DNA of 44,866 nt from JANJUB01 sp964586225 (lineage in GTDB: Bacteria > Armatimonadota > Fimbriimonadia > Fimbriimonadales > Fimbriimonadaceae). The position numbers and the translations under genes were made by a program. Below the pieces are notes generated by a model that had not been told where the DNA came from, made no database searches, and saw nothing but the letters and a program-made list of their open reading frames with translations. Position 1 is the stretch's first letter. Every line of letters starts with the position of its first letter. Positions 31,338-38,078 of the stretch are shown piece after piece. The stretch is from positions 1 through 44,866 of the forward strand of contig CAZPHD010000025.1 of NCBI GenBank assembly GCA_964586225.1, written 5' to 3'.

Positions 31338-32669
31338 ATGCCGACCCGACGCGATGTTCTGAAACTCGCCGCCAGCAGCATGATGACTGGCTCGATCGGT
31401 CGCTGGCTTCCAGGTACCTCCATGCAAGACGCAGTTCCCACTCCCGCTCCCCACGTCGCCGCCTTCGAGAACCTCGCCTTCGGCATGTTCGTCCATTGGG
31501 GACTCTATAGTCAGATCGCCAAGGGCGAATGGTCGATGAACGTCCATGGCATTCCGCGTGAGGAGTACATGAAGCGGATGCAGACCTTCACGGCGAAAGA
31601 CTTTGACGCCGTGCAGCTCGCGCGAACGGCGAAACGCGCGGGGATGAAGTATCTCACGCTCACAACGCGCCACCACGATGGCTTCAGTCTGTACGACACC
31701 CAGGGACTCTCTAAGCTCGACGTCACTCACACCCCTGCGAAGCGCGATCTGATTCGCGAGTATGTGGATGCCTGCCGGCAGGAAGGCATGGCGCCCATGC
31801 TCTACTGCACAACCCTCGACTGGAGTGACGACCGGTTCAAAAACGACTGGGAGGGCTATCACAAGTATTTGCAGGCGAGCATTGAGCTTCTCTGCACGCG
31901 CTATGGCAAGATCGGCGGATTCTGGTTCGATGGTAACTGGAGCAAGAAGGACGCCAACTGGCACGAGACCGAGCTCTACGCGATCATCCGCAAGCATCAA
32001 CCCGACGCGATCATCATCAACAATTCGGGGATTGACGCGATGGGCCGAGGTGGCCATCCCGAAGTGGACAGTGTCACCTTTGAGCGAGGGCGACCGACGC
32101 CTCTCGATCGCAAGGGCGCGAAGAAGTACGTCGCCGCTGAGATGTGCCACACGATGAACTTCCACTGGGGCGTGGCTGCAAACGATTTCAACTACCTATC
32201 ACCCGCGCATGTCATCGAAGAGTTCTGCTTTGCCCGGCGAGCCGGAGCGAATCTGCTGATGAACATCGGACCCGAAGCCCAAGGAGCGATCCCGGCTTAC
32301 GAGGCGGCGGCGCTGTCTCGGGTGGGAGATTGGATTGCGATGCACGGCGGGGCCGACGGCGTGATGTATCGCGGCCGCCCAGTCGGCATCACGGCGGATG
32401 GCGACGACTTCGCGCTGGCGTTGGGAGATGAGCTGTATCTGTTTGTGACCAACTTGACGGCGACGAGCAACACCCAGGTGCACGGTCCGAAGGGGAGAGG
32501 ACCGGGAGCGCGAAAGTTCGCAGGCGTGAAGGGCGAGTTCAAAGAAGCGGTGTGGATGGATAACGGGGAGTCACTGAAGTTCGCGCAGGATGCGGAAGAG
32601 CTGACGTTGCAAGCGACTGGCTACCCATACGGGACGAACACGGTGATTCGGGTGGCCAGGCTGAGATAA
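31338..32669 (+). CDS. Alpha-L-fucosidase (GH29), Tat-exported
   Basis: 443 residues. The N-terminus MPTRRDVLKLAASSMM is a twin-arginine signal (RR-x-L/V). The catalytic barrel has the GH29 marks: FGMFVHWGLYS, TTRHHDGFSLYDT, PMLYCTTLDWSDD, and the nucleophile Asp in GGFWFDGNW. A short beta domain ends the protein (about residues 350-443). The enzyme hydrolyses terminal alpha-L-fucose with retention. It is exported and divergent from the GH43-like gene, with about 58 bp between starts for shared regulation. Start Met 31338; a TTG at 31329 would add three residues before the Tat motif. Confidence 0.9.
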   Translation: MPTRRDVLKLAASSMMTGSIGRWLPGTSMQDAVPTPAPHVAAFENLAFGMFVHWGLYSQIAKGEWSMNVHGIPREEYMKRMQTFTAKDFDAVQLARTAKRAGMKYLTLTTRHHDGFSLYDTQGLSKLDVTHTPAKRDLIREYVDACRQEGMAPMLYCTTLDWSDDRFKNDWEGYHKYLQASIELLCTRYGKIGGFWFDGNWSKKDANWHETELYAIIRKHQPDAIIINNSGIDAMGRGGHPEVDSVTFERGRPTPLDRKGAKKYVAAEMCHTMNFHWGVAANDFNYLSPAHVIEEFCFARRAGANLLMNIGPEAQGAIPAYEAAALSRVGDWIAMHGGADGVMYRGRPVGITADGDDFALALGDELYLFVTNLTATSNTQVHGPKGRGPGARKFAGVKGEFKEAVWMDNGESLKFAQDAEELTLQATGYPYGTNTVIRVARLR

Positions 32670-32674
32670 AGCGC

Positions 32675-33553
32675 TCACCGAACAACACCGATCAGCGCCG
32701 ACTTCCCTTGACTATCGATTCTTCGGACGCGGGGCCCAAGATTCTGCGAGCCCTGTAACTTGGTCTCAAGAACATAGACATCGCGGCCACGGGTCGCGAC
32801 TCCGGTTGCAATCCAGCCATCTTGGCCGCGCGATACGACCGAAGGGCGCTCACCCGCGTAGCGAAGAACCTGTGCGGTGCTCGCGTCGGCGATGACCAGC
32901 GAGCCGTCGTCCGAGACCGCAAAGCCCCAAATCTTGCGCTCTCCAGTGCGCCCCGCGTACGTGGGCTGCGTCGCTCTTCCCGGAAGCGCTAGCACGGTCC
33001 GGATCTCACCCGCGAGCGACAGTGACCTGATTCGCGGGCCGTCGCAAAAGTAGAGCACCTCGGTCGAATCCCATGCGTAAGCAGACGGCGTGCCCATCGG
33101 CGACTCGCCTTGCGCCAGTCTGCCACCGTCTCTGAATGTGGCGATTCCTCTCGAGTCAGGCCGCACAAACTTGCCTGTGCGCCAGACAATCCTGCGTCCC
33201 GACCGGTCAACTGTGAAGCATGAGGAATCTCCCGCGAGGTCGTTGCCGAGCTTCCGAGGAGGACGACCGTCGACAAAGATCTGGTAGTGCGAGGCGTACC
33301 ACGTGCCGCCCCGCTCGGCGACCGTCTCGGCATACAGCTTTCCGTCGGCTCCGCGGAAGAGCCAGTGGCAGTGAAACTCTGTTGCAAGACGCTGTGGTGC
33401 CGTGCCCGGCTTGAACAACCAGATGCCATTTCGGACGGCATCTCCGGTGACGACGGAGCCGTCATCGAGGACAACGATGCCATTTCCAGGATGGCACGCG
33501 GCTAAGGAGACGCCTAAGGCCAAGAGCAGCACACCCACAGAACTCCGTATCAT
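32675..33553 (-). CDS. Beta-propeller-like lipoprotein
   Basis: 292 residues with a lipoprotein signal: MIRSSVGVLLLALGVSLAAC. The body is made of repeated strands of four or five blades: GIVVLDDGSVVTGD, ESPMGTPSAYAWDS, GFAVSDDGSLVIADAS and VLRYAGERPS, as in SMP-30/NHL or TolB-type propellers, though no family marker is certain. It would be anchored on a membrane facing outwards. It converges with the GH29 gene (5-nt gap) and diverges from the DinB gene at 33579, with only 25 nt between starts. Confidence 0.7.
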   Translation of the reverse strand: MIRSSVGVLLLALGVSLAACHPGNGIVVLDDGSVVTGDAVRNGIWLFKPGTAPQRLATEFHCHWLFRGADGKLYAETVAERGGTWYASHYQIFVDGRPPRKLGNDLAGDSSCFTVDRSGRRIVWRTGKFVRPDSRGIATFRDGGRLAQGESPMGTPSAYAWDSTEVLYFCDGPRIRSLSLAGEIRTVLALPGRATQPTYAGRTGERKIWGFAVSDDGSLVIADASTAQVLRYAGERPSVVSRGQDGWIATGVATRGRDVYVLETKLQGSQNLGPRVRRIDSQGKSALIGVVR

Positions 33554-33578
33554 CGCCGTACAATACTCTAAGACACGC

Positions 33579-34052
33579 ATGAACGAACTTGCTCTCATCC
33601 GCGCTGAACTCCTATCCGTCCGGAGCGATCTCGCCGAGGTGTTCCCGCATTTGACCGATGACCTCCTCGATTGGGCGCCTGCTCCAGGCATGCGCACCGT
33701 ACAAGGTCAGTTCGTCGAGATCATCTCGACCGAGCGCTCGACTGTTGGGCGAATCACCGGAGCACCGCGACGCGAGCCCGACGAAGAAGATGCCCCGCTC
33801 TGGGCGACGAAGTCGGTCTCGGGGTTGATCGACTTACTCGAAGAGACGCGCGCAGCCACACTGGTCACTCTTGAGTCGACTCCCTTGGAAGTGCCGGTTG
33901 ATGTGCATCCTGCGTTCGCGAAGTACCTCGGCCTGGACCCGGTGCCGGCCTCAGAGCTATTCAGGTTCATCGCCCGGCACGAGTCCTATCACGCCGGGCA
34001 GTTGGTGTCTTATCTGTGGTCCCGCGGGAACGATCCCTACAACTGGGACTGA
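33579..34052 (+). CDS. DinB-family protein
   Basis: 157 residues: LALIRAELLSVRSDLAEVFPHL, DDLLDWAPAPGMRTVQGQFVEII, then RHESYHAGQLVSYLWSR with the His pair of DinB. This four-helix bundle with metal-binding His is typical of the superfamily. Start ATG 33579. It converges with the PDZ hydrolase gene (7-nt gap). It is the third DinB-like gene in the window, and its sequence is clearly different from the other two, so they are not recent duplicates. Confidence 0.8.
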   Translation: MNELALIRAELLSVRSDLAEVFPHLTDDLLDWAPAPGMRTVQGQFVEIISTERSTVGRITGAPRREPDEEDAPLWATKSVSGLIDLLEETRAATLVTLESTPLEVPVDVHPAFAKYLGLDPVPASELFRFIARHESYHAGQLVSYLWSRGNDPYNWD

Positions 34053-34059
34053 CGAGCGC

Positions 34060-35421
34060 CTACTCCGCCATCACTTTACGAATCCAGTCCATCATCACCT
34101 TCGTGAAAGCCGGATTGAACTTGCCCCGTGAGTAGCCGCGCACGGCTTCCAGCTCATTCGGGAAGTTGTGGAAGAGGTGGTCCGAGTTCGGAAGCGTCAT
34201 GCTCTCGCCCTTGCCAGGCTTGGCCTTGTTCACGATATCCGCGATCAGCTTGTGGTCAACATCATAGGTCACGAAGTCGCTTGCCCCCCGAACGGCGAGC
34301 ACCCGGGCATTCACCTTGCTCCAATACGAAGCAAAGTTGATTTGGCCGAGTTGCCGCCAGAACTCAAGCGTCTTGCCGTTGAACTTGCCGCCGGGCATGA
34401 GCGCATCGACATAGGCAGCGAGCTCAGGATGGGACTTTTTCACATCCTCGGCGGTCTTGTTCTCGAAGAAGATCTGGCTGATGACGCGGGCCCCGATCCG
34501 AACTTCGTTGTCAGCGTCGATGTAACTTCCGCCACCCGCGATGCCTTGCCAGCGAAGCGTGTCCAGTAGATATTCGTGCCAGGTTCGGGCGGCAACGCCG
34601 TACACCACAAGCCCCTTGACCGGAATCTCGCACGCGATCATCGGCCCGAACGAGCCGCCCATGCTGTGCCCAAAGATGAACACATTGTCGGGATCGACCG
34701 CCGCATGGCTCTTGATCATCTTGAGAGTCTGAAGATAGATGTCGATCTCGGTCTTGTAGTCTAGCTCGGCAAACGGACCGCCCTCGCTGTCGCCAACGCC
34801 CGGCTTCTCGACCCGCACAACGACAAAGCCGTTCTCCGCAAACTCATGCAGAATCGGACCATCAAGACTTGAGACATCGCCCGTACTCGTCGAAAGCGTA
34901 AAGTCGTAGGACACCGGCGAGAAGCCCTGGATGAAGAACAGGGCGGGATGCTTGCCCGGTTTCTTGGGGGTGGTGATGATCGTTCGCATCTTATGCCCGT
35001 GGCTAACGATGTGCGAATAGCTGACGCTGTAGTTCGCGGTGCCCGGATCGCGAGGCTTCTCCACGAACGCAGAACTGAGCTCGATCGGCTTGCCTTCACG
35101 AAGGACCTTGAAAGTTAGCTTCTGACCGTTAGGGATATTGCGCAGATACTCGCCGACGGAGCCACCGGGGATGGCTGGCTGCTGGTCGATCGCGAGGATG
35201 ATGTCGCCCGGCTTAACTCCGGCCTTGTCGCCCGTGAGGCCTGGCACAACGCTGGTCGCGGCCAGACCCTCGTTTCCGGGCAGTTTCAGTTCTATACGCC
35301 GAGCCGGGTCAACTAAGGCAAAGGAGACGCCCAGGGCACCACGTCTTGGCAAGTCATCCACCATGGGGATCGTGGAAGTGAAGAGTTGAGCGGACAGAGC
35401 GAGCAACGAAGTCAGAACCAT
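34060..35421 (-). CDS. Exported PDZ plus alpha/beta hydrolase protein
   Basis: 453 residues with a signal-like N-terminus (MVLTSLLALSAQLFTS). Residues about 45-110 are a PDZ domain (VVPGLTGDKAGVKPGDIILAID, GQKLTFKVLREGKPIEL). An alpha/beta hydrolase of the S33/serine aminopeptidase type follows, with nucleophile elbow GHSMGG, oxyanion-side FFIQGFSP, and late ASDFVTYDVDH and NSDHLFHNF holding the acid and His. A PDZ domain in front of such a hydrolase is unusual and may bind substrate termini. A PadR-type regulator is transcribed divergently 80 bp away. Confidence 0.8.
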   Translation of the reverse strand: MVLTSLLALSAQLFTSTIPMVDDLPRRGALGVSFALVDPARRIELKLPGNEGLAATSVVPGLTGDKAGVKPGDIILAIDQQPAIPGGSVGEYLRNIPNGQKLTFKVLREGKPIELSSAFVEKPRDPGTANYSVSYSHIVSHGHKMRTIITTPKKPGKHPALFFIQGFSPVSYDFTLSTSTGDVSSLDGPILHEFAENGFVVVRVEKPGVGDSEGGPFAELDYKTEIDIYLQTLKMIKSHAAVDPDNVFIFGHSMGGSFGPMIACEIPVKGLVVYGVAARTWHEYLLDTLRWQGIAGGGSYIDADNEVRIGARVISQIFFENKTAEDVKKSHPELAAYVDALMPGGKFNGKTLEFWRQLGQINFASYWSKVNARVLAVRGASDFVTYDVDHKLIADIVNKAKPGKGESMTLPNSDHLFHNFPNELEAVRGYSRGKFNPAFTKVMMDWIRKVMAE

Positions 35422-35424
35422 AGA

Positions 35425-35442
35425 ACACCTATTTCAAAGTGT
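35425..35442. promoter_or_regulatory. Candidate PadR operator (ACAC-N10-GTGT)
   Basis: A short dyad lies just upstream of the minus-strand hydrolase start codon, in the only intergenic region next to the padR-type gene. PadR sites are usually ATGT-N8-ACAT-like, so the match is partial and the call is weak. Confidence 0.3.
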
Positions 35443-35501
35443 AATATATCCGATCATGGGAGGGTGCTGCTCCGTCGGCGCCACAATGAACGATCCGTCA
35501 C

Positions 35502-36077
35502 ATGAGAAAGCTTTCAAACCTCGAACACACGGTCCTCGGTCTGACTTGGCTTCGCCAACCCTGCACGACATACGCGGTTATGAAAGAACTGAGCGGATCG
35601 GCGTCGAGCTACCACAAGTCTCGCGCAGGGGCGGTGTACGCGGCGATGCGACGCCTTCAGGAGTTCGGGTTCGTGATGGTGGCTGGGACGGGCAGCCTTT
35701 CGGTGACAGATGATGGCGTTCGTGAGTTGCGCGATTGGATGCAGCCGCCAGTTCCGCAAGGTGACATCACCTACACAGTAGATCTCATTCGGCTACGCAT
35801 GTTCTTCCTCGGCGTTCTGGATGAACCTGAACGAGCCGCATTCATCGAGAGCTCGATCGCGGGGCTGGAGCAGTTCCTTGCCGAGTGCGCCGGGTTGATT
35901 TCCCAGAACGAGGCCATCGGCGACTACTACGGGGTGCTCGCAACGATCTCCACCATCATCGAGACTCGCGCGCGGATCGAGTGGTTGTGCATCGTTAAGC
36001 AGTTCTTAGATACGCCCATGCCAGACGGCGCCTGGGCGGCAACAGCGTTCGCGGCACTCAAGCTCGAACAGACGTAG
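35502..36077 (+). CDS. PadR-family transcriptional regulator
   Basis: 191 residues: LEHTVLGLTWLRQPCTTYAVMKEL, the winged-helix KSRAGAVYAAMRRLQEFGFV with the PadR wing, and LSVTDDGVRELRDWM, followed by a C-terminal helical dimerisation part typical of the PadR-like (Vir) subgroup. PadR proteins repress stress or detoxification genes. It is divergent from the PDZ hydrolase; an ACAC-N10-GTGT dyad (35425-35442) in the 80-bp gap is a candidate site. The VOC gene starts 7 nt after the stop, so it may share an operon. Confidence 0.8.
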   Translation: MRKLSNLEHTVLGLTWLRQPCTTYAVMKELSGSASSYHKSRAGAVYAAMRRLQEFGFVMVAGTGSLSVTDDGVRELRDWMQPPVPQGDITYTVDLIRLRMFFLGVLDEPERAAFIESSIAGLEQFLAECAGLISQNEAIGDYYGVLATISTIIETRARIEWLCIVKQFLDTPMPDGAWAATAFAALKLEQT

Positions 36078-36084
36078 AAGAAGC

Positions 36085-36519
36085 ATGACTCCCCTCAAAC
36101 TCGGGCATGTCCACCTCAAGGTGGCCGACCTGGAACGTGCCGTTGACTTCTACACGTCAATCTTCGGATTGCGACTGGAAGAACGGCTGGAAGGCTTTGC
36201 CTTTCTCAGCGATGGGCTGGTCCACCACTCGGTCGCGCTTCAAGAAGTCGGTCCCGAGGCCCCGCGTCCGCCATCGTTCTCGATTGGCCTCTATCACGTT
36301 GCTTTCGAGGTCGAAAGCGACGTGGCATTTCGCGAGTTTGAGGCCCATCTTGTGCGCCATGGGATTCGACACCACTCGGTCGATCACGGTATCTCGTGGG
36401 CGACCTATTTCCGCGATCCGGACGGCAACGGTTTGGAGGTGTACGTGGACCGGCGACAGGCCAGCGGCGGACGGCTCGCATGGCAGGGCGAGAGCATTTC
36501 GACTCTGAATCGGGTATAA
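36085..36519 (+). CDS. VOC-superfamily dioxygenase-like protein
   Basis: 144 residues: LKLGHVHLKVADLERAVDFYTSIF, LVHHSVALQEVG, IGLYHVAFEVESDVAFREFE, then FRDPDGNGLEVYVDR with the third metal ligand Glu. The ligands His (GHVHLKV), His (LYHVAFEV) and Glu (GLEVY) fit type I extradiol dioxygenase and glyoxalase-like members (CatE type). The stop codon TAA at 36517-36519 lies inside a TATAAT sequence that is a candidate -10 for the riboswitch transcript. It probably follows the PadR gene in one operon (7-nt gap). Confidence 0.85.
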   Translation: MTPLKLGHVHLKVADLERAVDFYTSIFGLRLEERLEGFAFLSDGLVHHSVALQEVGPEAPRPPSFSIGLYHVAFEVESDVAFREFEAHLVRHGIRHHSVDHGISWATYFRDPDGNGLEVYVDRRQASGGRLAWQGESISTLNRV

Positions 36520-36520
36520 T
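36515..36520 (+). promoter_or_regulatory. Candidate -10 box (TATAAT) for the riboswitch transcript
   Basis: A perfect TATAAT lies about 10 nt upstream of the riboswitch aptamer and overlaps the VOC stop codon. No clear -35 hexamer lies at the usual 17 bp, so the promoter call is tentative. Confidence 0.45.
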
Positions 36521-36527
36521 CTCCGCT

Positions 36528-36640
36528 CAGGTCGAGTTCAGCTTATCGCTGAAGCGGGGGACCCATATTCGAAATGGGGTGTATCCAGAACTGGAAGAGC
36601 CGCACCGGCTCTAACCCGTCAGCTAACCTCGTAGACCGAT
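36528..36640 (+). ncRNA. c-di-AMP riboswitch (ydaO/yuaA class)
   Basis: The sequence follows the ydaO/yuaA motif closely: TCGCTGAAGCGGGGGACCCA, ATGGGGTGTATCC, a paired AAGAGCC/GGCTCT stem, then AACCCGTCAGCTAACCTCGT, with P1 formed by GGTC (36530-36533) and GACC (36634-36637). These are the highly conserved binding-site segments known from Bacillus subtilis ydaO. The class binds cyclic di-AMP and usually turns expression off. The likely expression platform is 36641-36692: a GAGCG/CGCTC hairpin and a strong SD (GGAGGT at 36681) that can pair weakly with ACCT at 36670. Confidence 0.93.
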
Positions 36641-36692
36641 ATCAAGAGCGTGCCTAGGCTCGCTCCATGACCTACGCATAGGAGGTGAGATT

Positions 36693-37046
36693 ATGCGTAT
36701 GCTATCGTCTGCCGAAAAGAAGTTCGTGGACACCCTCGTTGAAGGGACGCGGGCTCTGATCGTTAATAAGGAGATGACGACTCGTCAAAAGGTCTCCGCG
36801 CTCCAGCGGGCCGTCTCCGGTCACGCCCAGCAGGCTGTGCTCCTGCGAGCCCAACGCAATGCGCAAGCCGACGTGCTTCGGATGAAGCAGTTTGACCGGC
36901 TGATTTCGTTGCGTGAGGAAGCGGCGGGATACCTGGTGGCGACCGCCAAATGGCTCGCGTCGCAAGATCGGGGTGAGCTGTCGCTGGATCAGCGACCCCA
37001 GATGTTCGCGGTGCCGCGGTGGCAACCCGAGCACTTCGCGGCGTAG
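36693..37046 (+). CDS. Small helical protein under c-di-AMP riboswitch control
   Basis: 117 residues, soluble and predominantly helical: SSAEKKFVDTLVEGTRALIV, TRQKVSALQRAVSGHAQQAVL, DVLRMKQFDRLISLREEAAG, ending WQPEHFAA. I do not recognise a family, and there are no catalytic or membrane motifs. The SD GGAGGT lies 6 nt before ATG 36693. The riboswitch ahead links it to c-di-AMP, which elsewhere controls potassium and osmolyte transport and cell-wall hydrolases; a role in one of these is an inference only. Confidence 0.75.
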   Translation: MRMLSSAEKKFVDTLVEGTRALIVNKEMTTRQKVSALQRAVSGHAQQAVLLRAQRNAQADVLRMKQFDRLISLREEAAGYLVATAKWLASQDRGELSLDQRPQMFAVPRWQPEHFAA

Positions 37047-37054
37047 CTTGGCTT

Positions 37055-37073
37055 GGCCCCCATCCCGGGGGCC
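37055..37073 (+). terminator. Hairpin terminator between convergent genes
   Basis: GGCCCCC-ATCCC-GGGGGCC, 7-bp stem, followed by a short TCATTTT. It sits 8 nt after the stop of the riboswitch gene and before the end of the minus-strand gene at 37078. Confidence 0.6.
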
Positions 37074-37077
37074 GAAC

Positions 37078-38013
37078 TCATTTTCGGGGTCGTAACGTAA
37101 CCGCGCCGGTCTGCTCGCTGTAGGTGTACGTCCAGCCCCACTTCGCCATCAGGTCCTTGAGATAGACCATCTCGACTACCCGCTCGGGGCTCCACCGATC
37201 GACGCCCGCGCGCTTGATGATGCCCCGACGCAGACCTTCCAGGCGGTTCGAATCTCGCCTTGGAAAGAGCAAGCCCAGGTGCTCGACCGGGAAGAGCACG
37301 TCGCGCGGATCCCCTTGAGGATGTACAGGGCTCATCGGCGGCTCAATTCGCTTGCCGTCAACAACGTAGTGCCAGTGTCCGTGATACACCTGAAAAGTTA
37401 AGTCGAAGGTTGGATTGAATCCGGTGAAGACTGTAGACGCGGTTCGTCCTGACGTTCGCCAGTTGGCGGGTCGAGTCCCCTCGAAGATCATGGGTCGCTG
37501 GTGCTTGGGCAAGCGAGACCAGTCGACGGTGATCTCCGCGCGGTCGATCTTGCCATGCCAGGTCGCACCGGTCTTGAGGATGTAGTCAACCGACATCTCA
37601 CCCCAGGCGGCCACACTTGGTGCAGCATCATAAGTGACCTTGACCTGGCGGGTCTGCCCCTTTTTGAAGGCGACCGTCTTTGTCCAGACGGCAGCATAGT
37701 CGAACTCATCTGAGTTCTGGAGCTGCTGAGCAACCGCGACGGCCTTGCCATCCACCCAAGACTTGAAGTTGGTGATGGCCGGGCGAGTCTTGCTACTGGA
37801 GTGGTCGGGGAATCCCATCACCACCGAGATCGCGTTGCCGTGGTTCCTAAAGACGAAGTCCACCGTGATCTTGGCCGCATGCCCCATGCTGATGTGCACC
37901 CGCTCGCTGACCATCTGAACTTGGCGGCTCTTGGAAAAGTTGAGCGCCGATCCGGTTTGGGCCATTGACCCGTCGTTTGCGTATCCAAGTGCAAACGTCA
38001 CAGCGAGCATCAT
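37078..38013 (-). CDS. Exported protein with C-terminal stalk-like domain
   Basis: 311 residues with a signal-like start (MMLAVTFALGYAND). The first two thirds is a beta domain: VSERVHISMGHAAKITVDFVFRNHG, VVMGFPDHSSSKTR, VKVTYDAAPSVAAWGEMSVDYIL, resembling DUF4424-type exported proteins that begin with a signal and a copy of the same strand pattern. The end, PERVVEMVYLKDLMAKWGWTYTYSEQTGAVTLRP, looks like a copper-amine-oxidase N-terminal (stalk) domain as seen in many cell-wall-bound proteins. Function unknown. Start at Met 38013. A DUF2339 gene is divergent 65 bp away. Confidence 0.6.
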   Translation of the reverse strand: MMLAVTFALGYANDGSMAQTGSALNFSKSRQVQMVSERVHISMGHAAKITVDFVFRNHGNAISVVMGFPDHSSSKTRPAITNFKSWVDGKAVAVAQQLQNSDEFDYAAVWTKTVAFKKGQTRQVKVTYDAAPSVAAWGEMSVDYILKTGATWHGKIDRAEITVDWSRLPKHQRPMIFEGTRPANWRTSGRTASTVFTGFNPTFDLTFQVYHGHWHYVVDGKRIEPPMSPVHPQGDPRDVLFPVEHLGLLFPRRDSNRLEGLRRGIIKRAGVDRWSPERVVEMVYLKDLMAKWGWTYTYSEQTGAVTLRPRK

Positions 38014-38078
38014 GCCTCTATTGTAAGGTGTTCTAAATCCAGACGACCTAAATCCGCTATCATGGGTTCGGAGCGGCG

